In this document: positions 1 through 10,457 of the stretch, piece by piece
How the letters are laid out: the number at the start of each line of letters is the position of its first letter
How positions within the stretch are numbered: position 1 is the stretch's first letter
NCBI RefSeq assembly: GCF_036884655.1
Contig: NC_088359.1
Span: 13,869,501 to 13,933,500, forward strand
DNA: 64,000 nucleotides
Source: Musa acuminata AAA Group
Taxonomy: Eukaryota; Streptophyta; Magnoliopsida; Zingiberales; Musaceae
Reading direction: 5' to 3'
Position numbers and translations under genes: made by a program
The notes under the pieces: model-generated
Database searches by the model: none
What the model was told of the DNA's origin: nothing
What the model saw: only the letters and a program-made list of their open reading frames with translations

Positions 1-1146
1 GTCAATTCCCGGAATTCCGGGATCTGGCGGTTGCACCGCCTGGCAGAGCTCAAAGACTGAGCCTCTAGGCGGTGCCACCTCCTGTCAAGGGTGGTTGCAC
101 CTCCTGCCAGAGCTCAAAGACCGAGCTCAGGCGGTGCCACCGCCTGATTGAGGTGGTTGCACCGCTCAGCCAGAGCTCGGAGACCCAGCCCAAGCAGTGC
201 CACCTCTGTCAGGGGCGGTTGCACCTCCTGCCAGAGCTCAAAGACTGAGCTCAGGCGGTGCCACCGCCTGACTAAGGCGGTTGAACCGCCTAGCAGAAAT
301 CAGGGTCCGAATGGGTTGATCCATTCGGCCCAATTTGGGTTTTTCAGGGGCCCAATTGCCCCAAGATTAAGTTAATGGGATCACCTCCCATTTTTAACTT
401 AATCATTGTGCTAACTATGATATTTCCTAAGATATTTACTGCAACTTGCTTCGGTGCGTCAATCGCTTCTTCCGGCGAGCTTCCTGCAAACTTCCGTCGA
501 TCATCCGATGAACCCTCGATGATGCTCCTGCGGACTTCCGACAAACTCCTGGACTTGCGATGATCCATTTGGCGAGTTCCGACGAGCTTCTTTGGCAAGC
601 TCATGGACTTCTCGGATTTATTCCCGCAGAACCTCCGATGACTGTCCGAACTTCCGTTGAACTCTCGAACTCCCAATGTGATCATTGTCTTGACTCCGGC
701 GCAACTCCTGTTGCATATCTTACTTTCATCGTAGTTAATCTTGCACACTTAAAACAAAACTTCGATTGAGACAATTAATCCTAAGCAATTAACCAAGTTG
801 TCTGGCATGTCATTGGTCCCTCGACGCTTCGTCCGATTCTTCGGCTCATCGTCCTCTCCTGCAGCCTATTGCCCAATCGGCAAGTTGACTCCGCAACTCC
901 GATATCCTTGGCATAATACCCGCTCTTCTTGGCCCGATGCCTGAGTCCACGGCCCGAAGCCTTATGTCGATACGTCGACCGATCCACCGGCCCGACATCC
1001 AATCTTCTGACATGTTCCTCCGGCACAACATGATTTTCCTGCTTTAATTGTCTCATCCTGATCGAAACATCCTGCGTCACTCAAAACATAGATTAAATCA
1101 TAAACATATATCAAGTAGTTTCATCATCAAAATACGAGATTCAACA
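1..1146 (-). repeat. 3' LTR of element X (partial)
   Basis: Matches the 5' LTR at 4815-6817 and ends, on the plus strand, with the family terminus GAGATTCAACA, directly followed by the PPT. Positions 1-300 hold the GC-rich dyad array. Positions about 430-700 hold the family's repeated CTTCCGNCGA motif. The TATA part lies left of the window. Confidence 0.9.
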
Positions 1147-1180
1147 ATCTCCCCCTTTTTGATGATGACAACCACTTGAT
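1110..1180 (-). other. Inverted repeat enclosing the PPT/LTR junction of X
   Basis: Left arm 1110-1132 (in the LTR) and right arm 1157-1180 (internal) are near-perfect reverse complements. The loop holds the PPT and the LTR start. A smaller inverted repeat, GAGATT-GTTG-AATCTC on the minus strand, sits exactly on the junction. The same structure, with compensatory changes, is seen in J/D, K, A and E. Confidence 0.75.
1147..1160 (-). other. Polypurine tract of X
   Basis: Minus strand AAAAAGGGGGAGAT abuts the LTR start TGTTGAATC. This is the expected primer site for plus-strand DNA synthesis. Two further GGGGGAG tracts lie nearby, at about 1217-1226 and 1350-1362. Confidence 0.85.
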
Positions 1181-3804
1181 GACGGAGTTAAACTTAACTC
1201 CCGGAGTTTAAACAAACTCCCCCTATCAATATGCCATATTGATAGAATCTTGAATTCAAACTGAATTCAAGTTATTGCAATATTCATCATGAATACTTGC
1301 AACACGTCATCATGAACTTATGCATAAACTTATGCATAACATCATACTTCTCCCCCTTTGTCATCAACAAAAAGGAGAAGTCCAACTATTCTTGTGTTTG
1401 GAATATTAGTTTGACTTATTGCATGAAAAACATAATATCAAGTTTTATCATCATGCAGTTTTGAAACCAAAAAATTTAGCAAATGTTACATCATGCTTAG
1501 AACATTCAAGCTATCAAGTTTTAGATATGCAAGTTTTACAGCATACAAGATAGCACTTTTAGGACATGCAAGCTAGCAATGTTACAATATTTTAGAACTT
1601 GCAAGCTAGCAATTTAGAGATGTTCAAGAAGGCAACTCTTGCTTCTTGAAATATGCAAGTTGCAAGCTAGCAAATTTTTGCTTCCTTTGCAATGTTTGAG
1701 CTTGCAATTTTGCTTCCATTGCAAGGTGTAAGTTTAGCATGTTTAATTTTCTTTAGATAGCAACTATTTGCTACTCTTTATACTACAAGCTAGCAATTTT
1801 TATGATATGCAAGTTTTACTACATACAAGCTAGCAAAAATTTCGAAAGCAAATGCAAGATAGCTTTCTTGTGTAAGCTTATGATTCTTGCTTCCTATTGC
1901 AATGTGCATGTTGCAAGTTTTGCTTCTTGAGATAGGCAAGATAGCACTTTTGTAATTTTTGTTCGGCAAGCTTGTGATGTTCAAGATAACAAGCTCTTTA
2001 TTCTCTTTTGAGAAGTATCATTTTTACTTTTTTTTGCAAAGTGCAAGCTTGCAAAATGCCAAACTAGCAAGAGATAATGTTTTACATGAGGCAAGCAAAC
2101 AATTTGGCAAGTGTTATATTTGCATCTTCTCTTTAGAGGAGTGTAATTTTTGCTTTCATCTTGAATTGTGTAAGCTAGCTAGTTTGCCTCTTTTCATGAT
2201 GTCCACGCTAGAAATTCTTGCTCCCTCTTTGTCATTGTCAAAAAGAAGGGAAGACCCTTTTTTCAATTTTTAGATTATGACAAAGGTAAGTATCAATTTT
2301 ATTTGTGCATCATTATATATTCAAATTAAAACATACACAATTTCAAAAACCTTATTTTTCATGCACGATACCGAAAAATAAACCAATCATCATTAATGGG
2401 TATATCATACATGATACTCAAACATTAAAATTTTTAAGCATTTATCAACATATTGATCATGATACCAAACATTCATCATTTAAAGCATTCATGATACATA
2501 TCATATGCAATACATTATGTACATCATTGTCATAAGTATTGCATGCATCATTTCAAATTCATGAATATTTCATCATTGCATGCATCATGCCAAATCATAA
2601 AATATACAATCATCATTAATGCATGATTCCTAATCATCATTTATTTTGTAACATGATGGTACCAAATTTGTCAAATTACATTCTACCATACATGATCGAA
2701 ACTTCTTAGTTGTATACATCAAAACAAATTAATGAATATTTCATGTATTTTTATCATCACATAAGGAATATCAAGAAGAATTATTAGGTGATGAGATAAA
2801 CATTTCATGAATACAAGAAATTGCATAAAAATCATATCATGAAAGATTAGAACATGTGAATACCAAAAGACATGATTTCTTTTTGAAAAACCTACTCCAT
2901 AATTAATTAAAAGAAAATCTTACGAGAACGATTAATGAAAAAATCTTGATTCATAATAAATCTTAATTTGTAAATATCACGGAACCAAGATCATGATTTT
3001 GGATAAAACTCATTCAAATTCAAATCACCAAAAATCATTTTTATGGTTCACAAAATTCGTAACATAAGTAGATTCATGATTTCATTGATAATATATTTTC
3101 TCTTTTTTTAAGTATTTCATTTTAAGTGATTGATTTCATGTAAGCATGCTTTTTCATTTATGTTAAACATGCATCAACGTTTATGATCAAAAAAATGAAT
3201 TTCATCATAAAACCATCAAGATCAATGGATTCTCAAAAATGAACTATTATGATCAAGAAAATTCAAGTTCAATCATGAAGATAAAACATGCTCATGATCA
3301 TAAAAATTTTTGTATCCAAAACACATAATTTCCAACATGTTATTAAGGCATGTAATAGTGTAAAATCATCATGGCAATTAAGTGATTTGAACATTGAATC
3401 AAGAAAGTCCGAAAAATAATCTTAACAAGTTCATGCATTCGAGCACATTTTTGCCATAGTTTTTCAAATACACTCATGAAAATAACACATGCTTATCATC
3501 ATGTATAGCTTAAAATCTCATGCATAAAATTGTTAATCAAAATATTTAATATTACATCATTATGCATTTCTTCAAATCAAACATGATTTTTTTTAATCAA
3601 AATGGAAATCAACATAATACACATTATTACTTCTTAATCATGATTTCATATTTTCAATCAAAATCATTTTATTTGTTTATCTTAAAATATGTAATATTAT
3701 CATTTTCGAAATTACTTAGCATGATCATAATTTTTTTATAAAAAAAAATGTAATTTTTAAGAAAATTAATTCTAAACTAAAAAAGAAAATACATCATGAG
3801 AGCA
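1181..3804 (-). other. AT-rich non-coding body of X
   Basis: No open reading frame of note. About 1480-2180 carries a diffuse repeat around the palindrome GCTAGC (AAGCTAGCAA-like copies near 1570, 1603, 1650, 1787 and 1825). From about 2280 to 3790 the DNA is rich in ATCAT/CATGA words. The whole stretch is shared with the body of D (26244-26776, 35402-35629, 51804-53682). It includes the site near 2309-2318 that is uninterrupted here but holds element C in D. Confidence 0.75.
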
Positions 3805-4764
3805 TCAAGTAATTTCAAAATAAATTAGGGGGATTTCGATTACCTCATCATTGAAAGCGGTTAAGGCGTAGTTTGCCACCTCGCCTTTCTTGATATTCTC
3901 CTCGTCTTCGGAGGAGCTCGATTCATCCCACTTTGTGTTCTTCTTCTTTGACCTCTTCCTTCGTTCAAGTTTATTGTTTATTTTAGATTTTTGTTTAATA
4001 AACTTATTAAGATTTAGTGTTCGAAGTTCAAGTTCATCATTGTCCTCATCACTTGAGTCATCGCTCAAGTGGTATTCATTTGTTCGGAGTTCCAAATCCT
4101 TCCTGTTCTTTGGAAGGTGATTTTGTTCATCATGTTCATCATGTGCATTGTGCACCATTTCATATGTCATCAATGAACCAATTAGTTCTTCAAGTGGTAA
4201 GTTGTTTAGGTTTTTAGCTTCTTGTATTGCAGTTACTTTTGAATCCCACTTCTTAGAAAGAGAACGCAAAATCTTGTTTACGAGTTCAAAATCCGAAAAA
4301 CATTTTCCAAGAGCTCTTAAACTATTGACGACATCCGTGAAACGGGTGTACATGTCGCCTATAGTCTCGCTTGGTTGCATTCGAAAAAGCTCAAAATCAT
4401 GCAATAAAATGTTAACTTTCGAGTCTTTGACTTTACTAGTTCCCTCGTGCATGATTTCAAGTATTTGCCAAATGTCAAAAGCCATTTCGCACGTAGATAT
4501 CCGATTGAACTCATTTTTGTCCAAAGTGCAAAATAAGGCATTCATAGCCTTTGCGTTTAAAGAAAAATACTTCTTCTCCAAATCCGACCATTCGTTCATC
4601 GGTTTAGAGGGAAGTTGAAAACCGTTTTCAACGATATTCCATAAATCCAAATTCATAGAAATCAAGAAAACTCTCATTCGAGTTTTCCAATAAGTGTAAT
4701 CCAATCCGTTAAACAATGGTGGACGAACAACCGATAAGCCCTCTTGAAAGCCATGAAGAGCCAT
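3805..4764 (-). CDS. gag: Gag protein of element X, zinc knuckle missing
   Basis: Open 319-residue gag. The N-terminus (RPPLFNGLDYTYWKTRMRVF, about residues 14-33) and the following helical region are the UBN2/Retrotran_gag_2 type of plant copia Gag, which forms the virus-like particle. The start is the ATG in the same position as in A (M-A-x-x-G-x-Q-E-G). Against the 521-residue A Gag it stops early (ending IPLIYFEIT) and lacks the CCHC motif: the basic run KSKINNKLERRKRSKKKNTK passes straight into the acidic WDESSSSEDEE segment. An RNA-binding role would therefore rest on basic residues alone. No stop or frameshift, so it could still be expressed. Partner functions (protease, RT, integrase) would have to come from a relative such as A. 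Confidence 0.85.
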   Translation of the reverse strand: MALHGFQEGLSVVRPPLFNGLDYTYWKTRMRVFLISMNLDLWNIVENGFQLPSKPMNEWSDLEKKYFSLNAKAMNALFCTLDKNEFNRISTCEMAFDIWQILEIMHEGTSKVKDSKVNILLHDFELFRMQPSETIGDMYTRFTDVVNSLRALGKCFSDFELVNKILRSLSKKWDSKVTAIQEAKNLNNLPLEELIGSLMTYEMVHNAHDEHDEQNHLPKNRKDLELRTNEYHLSDDSSDEDNDELELRTLNLNKFIKQKSKINNKLERRKRSKKKNTKWDESSSSEDEENIKKGEVANYALTAFNDEVIEIPLIYFEIT

Positions 4765-4800
4765 TTCTCTCGGGTGTAAATCCGAAATGAGAAATACCGG

Positions 4801-4813
4801 GCTCTAATACCAA
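4801..4813 (-). other. Primer binding site of X
   Basis: Minus strand TTGGTATTAGAGC, just inside the 5' LTR. It is one base from the usual plant initiator tRNA-Met PBS core TGGTATCAGAGC. Confidence 0.8.
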
Positions 4814-4828
4814 TTGTTAGGATCAAGA

Positions 4829-4859
4829 GCACTAAGAGGGGGGGGGGGTGAATTAGTGC
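4829..4859 (-). other. U5-end hairpin with a homopolymer loop
   Basis: GCACTAA (4829-4835) and TTAGTGC (4853-4859) pair and enclose an uninterrupted G run (C run in the element's sense). Present in nearly every LTR of the superfamily; the run length varies between copies. Confidence 0.7.
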
Positions 4860-5628
4860 AGCGGAAAATCTTCTACGATAAAAAAAAACGTGTTCGTACG
4901 ATAAAAGTGATTTCAGTAAGAAAGCCGATTCGTAAATCACTTTAACTTTTGATTAAGCGAGATGCAGCAAAGATATAAATGTAGTTTGCAGTTATGGTTC
5001 AAATCAGATAGTAGGCGCAAACTGAAATATGATATTCGTACGAAAAAACTGATTTACGTCTAAATGCTGATTCGTAAATCACTTGATTAAGCGAGATGCA
5101 GTTAAAGCAAGGATATAAAGGCAGTTTGCAGTTATGATAGAAATCAAAATGTAAGCGCAAACTGAAATATAATGATCGTACGATAAAACTGAATTACGTC
5201 TAAACGCCGATTCGGAAAGTGCAAAGCTTGAAACCCAATCGTGTATGCATAGAAAGCAGTAAGCTTTTGAGGAGGTTTGCAGTAAAGATAATATGCAAAA
5301 AGTAAATGCAAACCGAGATTTAGAGTGATTCGGTCAATCTTGACCTACTCCACTTTTGGCTTCCTCCACCGATGAGGTCACCGACATCAACTAGAGGCCT
5401 TCCTTCAATAGGCGAAGGCCAACCACCCTTTTACAGTTTCACTCCTTTTGACGGGCTTAGGAGACAACCCTTACAGAATTTCCTTTCCTCTCTTAACAGA
5501 TTAGAACTTAGAAGAAAAGACGACGAAGAACTTTCAACTCATACAACACTTTTGAGCTCTAAAAATCACAAAGTAAAATCAGAATTTCGGTGGTTTCTGG
5601 GTGCCCTTTCAGTGCTGAAAGGGTGGGG

Positions 5629-5636
5629 TATTTATA
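5629..5636 (-). promoter_or_regulatory. TATA box of the X 5' LTR
   Basis: TATAAATA on the minus strand, about 60 bp downstream of the GC-rich dyad array and upstream of the gag gene in that direction. Confidence 0.7.
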
Positions 5637-5693
5637 AGCCCCAACCCAGTTTGAATTTGGAGCTCAAAACTGTCAATTCCTGGAATTCCGAGA

Positions 5694-5972
5694 TCTGGCG
5701 GTTGCACCGCCTGGCAGAGCTCAAAGATTGAGCCTCTGGGCGGTGCCACCTCCTATCAGGGGCGGTTGCACCTCCTGCCAAAGCTCGAAGACCGAGCTCA
5801 AGCGGTGCCACCGCTTGACTGAGGCGGTTACACTGCTCAGCTAGAGCTCGGAGACCGAGCCCAAGCGGTGCCACCTTTGTCAGGGGCGGTTGCACCTCCT
5901 GCCAGAGCTCGAAGACTGAGCTCAGGCGGTGCCACCGCCTGACTGAGGCGGTTGAACCGCCTGGCAGAAATC
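5694..5972 (-). repeat. GC-rich dyad array in U3 of X
   Basis: About a dozen imperfect copies of GGCGGTTGCACCGCC or GCGGTGCCACCGC (mostly self-complementary), separated by CAGAGCTCGAAGACTGAGC-like spacers. It sits directly upstream of the TATA box in the element's direction. Short ORFs read across it are only translations of the repeat. Confidence 0.8.
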
Positions 5973-6817
5973 AGGGTCCGAATAGGTTGATCCATTCGGC
6001 CCAATTTGGGTTTTTTAGGGGCCCAATTGCCCCAAGATTAAGTTAATGGGATCACCTCCCATTTCCAACTTAATCATTGTGCTAACTACGATATTTCCTA
6101 AGATATTTACAGCAACTTGCTCCGGTTTGTCAATCGCTTCTTCCGGCGAGCTTCCGACGAACTTCCGTCGATCATCTGATGAACCCTCGGTGATGCTCCT
6201 ATGGACTTCCGGCAAACTCCTGGACTTGCGACGATCCACTTGGCGAGTTCCGACGAGCTTCTTTAGCAAGCTCATGGACTTCTCGGATTTGTTCCCACAG
6301 AACCTCCGACGACTGTCCGAACTTCCGTCAAACTCTCGAACTCCCAACGTGATCATTGTCTTGACTCCGGCGTAACTCCTGCTGCATATCTTACTTTCAT
6401 CGTAGTTAATCCTACACACTTAAAACAAATCTTCGATTGAGGCAATTAATCCTAAGTAATTAACCAAGTTGTCCGACATGTCATTGGTCCCTCGACGCTT
6501 CGTCCGATTCTTCGGTGCATCGTCCTCTCCTGCAGCCTATTGCCCAATCGGCCAGTTGACTCTGCAACTCCTATATCCTTAGCACAATACCCGCTCTTCT
6601 TGGCCCGATACCCGAGTCCACGGCCCGAAGCCTTCTGTCGATACGTCGACCGATCCACCGGCCCGACGTCCAATCTTCTGACATGTTCCTCCGGCACAAC
6701 ATGATTTTCCTGCTTTAATTGTCTCATTCTGATCAAAACATCCTGCGTCACTCAAAATGCAGATTAAATCATAAACATATATCAAGTAGTTTCATCATCA
6801 AAATACGAGATTCAATA

Positions 6818-7966
6818 GGATGCGCATCGTTGGAAGTTTGAAAGTTCATCGGAAGTCCGGACGTTCATCGGAAGTTCTAGAGGAACTAGCAGAGAAGTCT
6901 TAGAGCTTGCTAGAGAAGCTCGTTGGAACTCGCTAAGAGGATCGTCGCAAGTCCAGAAGTTTGCCGTGAGTCCACCGGAACATTGCCGAGAGATCGTCGG
7001 AAGATCGCCGGAAGCTCACCGGAAGAATAGACTTACGGACTTAGTTTAGCTTAGAATATGTCTTAGGAATCGTAGTTAGCATGTAATTGGGCTTGAATTT
7101 GGGCCAACCCAATTAGGGGCCAGCTAGGCCCATGTAAGGACTGCGTTGGGCCCAATAAGAAGCCCAAATAGTGCCCTAAGAAATCTCACCGTCGTGGCAC
7201 AGTCTTCGAGATTATGTTAGGCGGTGGTACCGCCAGTCTGGGCGATGGTACCGCCCAGCACTGCCCCCCAGGCGGTGGTACCGCCAGACCTGGGCGGTGG
7301 TATCGCCCAGGGCAGTATCAGCCAGACCAACACTAGGGGGTGGTACGGCCCGTGCGTTGTGAACCCGGGATGAGATGTTTTTAGGCTCCAAGTTTGAATC
7401 AACTTGAAGCCTATAAATACCTCTCTCATCCCTGGTTAAAGCACAAAAGTACAGAGAGCAAAAAAGGAAAGAAACACTGTAGAAATCAGTTTAGAAATTC
7501 CCTCCTCCACTCAATGTTTAGAATTCTATAAGAGTAGTGTGAGTGCTTGTAAGGGTTGTCTCCTAAACCCGTGAAAAGGAGAAGAGGGGTGTAAGAAGGA
7601 GTTGGTCTTCGCCTATTGAAGGAAGACCTCTAGTGGATGCCGGTGACCTCGTCTTCGGAGGAAGCCGAAAGTGGATGTAGGTCACGTTGACCGAACCACT
7701 CTAAAATTGTCGTGCTCTCTGGTTTGCATTTACTTCCTATCATTTACATACTACAAACTGAATCTTTACTTGCCTACAACTTTCACTTTATATTCGAACG
7801 AGAACGAGATTTCAAGTTATCTTTCGAGTTCAATTTTTAAGTTAAGTTTCTGAAATTGGTCTTTCGTCGGAAACAATTTTTTATCGTACGAAAGTTTTAA
7901 TCGAGACATTATTTTACCGCTGCACTAATTCAACCCCCCCTCTTAGTGCCGACACCAATCCTAACA
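6818..7966 (+). repeat. LTR P, plus strand, 5' part removed by element X
   Basis: Ends GACACCAATCCTAACA at 7966. It has the same order as the other LTRs, in plus orientation: GGAAG/CCGG repeats (6820-7010), dyad array with GGCGGTGGTACCGCC units (7216-7350), TATAAATA (7412-7419), and the C-run hairpin near 7935. The beginning must lie left of element X. It is inserted in an RNase H fragment of a C-type element. Confidence 0.8.
7412..7419 (+). promoter_or_regulatory. TATA box of LTR P
   Basis: TATAAATA, about 60 bp after the last dyad unit of the LTR. Confidence 0.6.
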
Positions 7967-8187
7967 TAGACTTCTGATGAGACTTGGGTTCCTCCGCTTG
8001 AGTAATCGTCCCATTGTTGTCGTAATATATAGGAATCGGCTCCTCGCTGCCCGGCATGACTCCTAGATCTGTGATAAATTTCTTCATCCAGACTCCCCCT
8101 CCTTTGTTGCCTCTACTGTAGTAACGTACTCCGTCTCTGTGGTCGAGTCAGCAGTAGTATCTTACTTGGAACTCTTCCAACATACCA
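7967..8187 (-). pseudogene. RNase H fragment of a C-type copia element
   Basis: On the minus strand this resembles element C at about 49865-50075 (RNase H: ACTCGAC...GAGTACGTT, then GACAACAATGG). Only about 220 bp remain, with frameshifts. It ends where LTR P begins on one side and where LTR fragment Q begins on the other. Confidence 0.7.
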
Positions 8188-8837
8188 CCGGGTGATAGGG
8201 GCGGTACCACCACTGGCAGTATTGATTGCCAGCGGTACCGCCGCCTAAACCACCTAGGAGACCAAGCGATACCACCGCCCAAACCACCTAGGAGACTTGG
8301 TCTCCCAAGCGGTGCCACCACCAGCCATGTTTTCTAGAGCTGAATGGGTTGTTCAATTCGGCCCAATTCAGCCCTATTAAGGGCCCAATTGGACCCTAAC
8401 TAAGTAAGTGGGATTACCTCTCAATCCTAATTCTATCTTTGAACTAACTACAATAACTAAGTCATAATTAAAGCTCTTCTTGTTCCGATACATCAATTGC
8501 TCTTCCAACGAGCTTTCGGCGATCTTCCGACGAACTTCGGTAATGTTCTGACAGACTCCTGGCAAGCTCTCGGACATTATGACGATCTTCTTGGTGAGTT
8601 CCAACGAGCTTCTTTGGCAAGCTCCTAGACTTCTCGGTTGGTTCTGGCAGAACTTCCGACATACGTCCGAACTTCCGACGAACTCTTGAACTTCCAATGA
8701 GATCTCGATCTTGACTCCGACACAATACCTGCTTTATGTCTTACTACTATCGTAGTTAATCCTCTACACTTTTTTCAACATATAGATTAGTTCAAACAAT
8801 TTACAATTGATTTCATCATCAAAATCCAAGATTCAAC
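8188..8837 (-). repeat. LTR fragment Q (superfamily of H)
   Basis: From the dyad array (CGGTACCACC units, 8208-8320) to the LTR terminus AAGATTCAACA on the plus strand. The R/U5 part and TATA are missing. CTTCCGACGA repeats lie at about 8510-8700. Closely similar to 23700-24060. Confidence 0.75.
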
Positions 8838-8910
8838 ACCAACGATGTTTTTATCCACGGCATTAATTCAACCCCCTATCTTAGTCCTAGTGTCGACTTG
8901 ATCTTAACAT
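8838..8910 (+). repeat. Short plus-strand LTR end
   Basis: About 70 bp resembling the last bases of LTR P (ATTCAACCCCC...TTAGTCC...ATCTTAACA), so two LTR ends face each other here. Confidence 0.6.
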
Positions 8911-9689
8911 GTTTGTTATATAATTTTTTGAAAATAAAATACTAAGGAACTATTGCTTCCCTCAGACATGAAAAACTATAGCATTAGTTCTTAAATAATT
9001 GAAGAAAGATGTGAGAAAAAAAAAAGGTAGATTGAATATAACTGAGGAATCAGTAAGATTGATATAACACAAAGCTATAGCATTATTTTAAATAAGTTAA
9101 GAACTTAATTCAAGTTGTTTATTTTGGAGATATTATGGAATAACAAACTTTAAGCTAACGTGAATACTCAAAATTTATGTGCAAAAGGATGATCTTGTTA
9201 TATATTCAAAGTCATTAGACATCCAGAGAAACCAACCTTTAAATCGAAGAACATAAACATTTTTTTAATGTATTTATCCTAGATTATAAGTATTGTATAA
9301 ATATTTATATGAAGTTAATGGTTTATGAGTGTTTTTCTTTGAAATTATCAGAAATGCATTTAATAATCTTGAGTTTTGTGGTCAGGATAAAATTACTCTT
9401 TAATGACATGAGATATGTTAAATGGATGAGCATTTCATTCTTGATAACTTAATCTTTTGATTAATTAATTGAATGAGATATTTCCATAAGCATTTCATTC
9501 CCGATCCCTAATATAATCTCACTAATCACACTTATAAATTTTGATGATATAAGTGAAAGAAAATCTCACTTATAAATTGAAGAAACATTTGAAAGATTAA
9601 ATTGATTAGATATCGCATGCAACTCAAAGCAATAGGGATTTATGTTGATTGAAATTTTAGAACGAAATCATTATTACTAAATTTTTTTC
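8911..9689. other. AT-rich stretch with nothing recognised
   Basis: No ORF of note and no repeat shared with the rest of the window. It may be the older body of the gypsy element whose tail follows. Confidence 0.4.
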
Positions 9690-9990
9690 AAGCAAAATTA
9701 TCACGAGATTTAGAGTAGTTGACAAATCGAGTGATAGATGTACTTGATCATGTGAGATTTTAAAAATGTTGAAGCCCATGATATATTTCATGCGATAATA
9801 TTAAGAAAATATATTGAGGATCCATATCGTGTAACCAAATATGCATCAATTCAGCTGGAAAAGACATGACACATGAGGAGCAAGCTATTCACAATGTTAA
9901 TGGGAAAAGACAAATTTTAACACTAAGAATAATACCATATGTTAAGTTGCAGTCGAGTCATAATAAAGATCAATTATTTTTTATTCAGAT
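9690..9990 (+). pseudogene. Eroded gypsy chromovirus (Del/Tekay-like) integrase tail
   Basis: Translated with one frameshift, about 9778-9975 gives DIFHAIILRKYIEDPYRVTK and, after the shift, THEEQAI..GKRQIL..RIIPYVK. This is the spacing of the integrase C-terminus and pre-chromodomain of Del/Tekay chromoviruses (family pattern: hdvFHVSmLrkYi.dp, then ltYEEqP, then IpfVKvlW). No upstream pol could be followed. An old fragment, not expressed. Named from memory of the family pattern, without a search. Confidence 0.6.
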
Positions 9991-10457
9991 ATATTAAATT
10001 TAGAGGATTAGATTTTTTCCTTTGGAAGGAAAATATTATAATACTCGTAAGATTTACTTCAAGACTTAGAGCATAATGAATATTACAAATACTTTGAAAA
10101 ATGAAGATATTAAGATATTTTAGTATATCATATCTATTTTTCTTCCAAGGGACTCCTCTTTCGTTGCTCTTGAGAAGAAAACATCTCCATTTGAAAAGAT
10201 GATATCATTTTAGGATCAACAATAAAGGATCTTGATCATGGAGGAGGATCAATATTAGGTAATAATTAAAACTTTTTATATCATCGAACTGTTTATGATT
10301 GTGAATATATGAATCTTTTTCTAATATATATACATTTTTATCATAATGGTGCTATTTTAGAATATTTATCCTTAGAAAAAATAAATTTCTTGATATACAA
10401 GTTAAAAGAAGTTCCTTTATTTTCTGAATGCAGCTCGGTTCTTTTGTTGATGAATGC
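9991..10457. other. AT-rich, nothing recognised
   Basis: No supported gene. Possibly the 3' end of the eroded chromovirus above. Confidence 0.35.

Larger units (their letters stand above)
1..6817 (-). mobile_element. Element X: gag-only Ty1/copia retrotransposon, left end cut by the window
   Basis: Read on the minus strand: 5' LTR (4815-6817), PBS, gag (3805-4764), about 2.6 kb of AT-rich non-coding body, PPT (1147-1160), 3' LTR (1-1146, running out of the window). No protease, integrase, RT or RNase H can be found in the body, so X is a non-autonomous element that keeps gag only (TR-GAG-like). Element D has the same layout and the same gag ending. X is inserted in the plus-strand LTR P; its outer left end and left TSD lie outside the window. 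Confidence 0.85.
4815..6817 (-). repeat. 5' LTR of element X (about 2.0 kb)
   Basis: Starts TGTTAGGATC and ends TTCAATA (terminal CA mutated to TA) on the plus strand. Contains, in minus-strand order, the CTTCCG repeats (about 6345-6120), the GC dyad array (5972-5694), the TATA box (5629-5636), an R/U5 region with repeated AAGCCGATTCG words, and the C-run hairpin at the U5 end. It interrupts plus-strand LTR P. Confidence 0.9.

Noticed and set aside
148..375. Short ORFs over LTR dyad arrays, here and at 5632-5895, 27768-27980, 34481-34904, 39147-39374 and 54879-55137
   Set aside because: They are translations of GCGGTGCCACCGC repeats (APPGLGLRALAG-like on one strand, GGATAQPGG-like on the other) and exist on both strands.
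3890..4618. Plus-strand ORFs opposite the gag genes (also at 32004-32465, 42067-42288 and 53768-53989)
   Set aside because: Shadows of the gag/pol coding strand with no own motifs.
4801..4813. tRNA gene fragment at the PBSs
   Set aside because: The match is limited to the 12-13 bases complementary to the tRNA 3' end next to LTRs; no cloverleaf.
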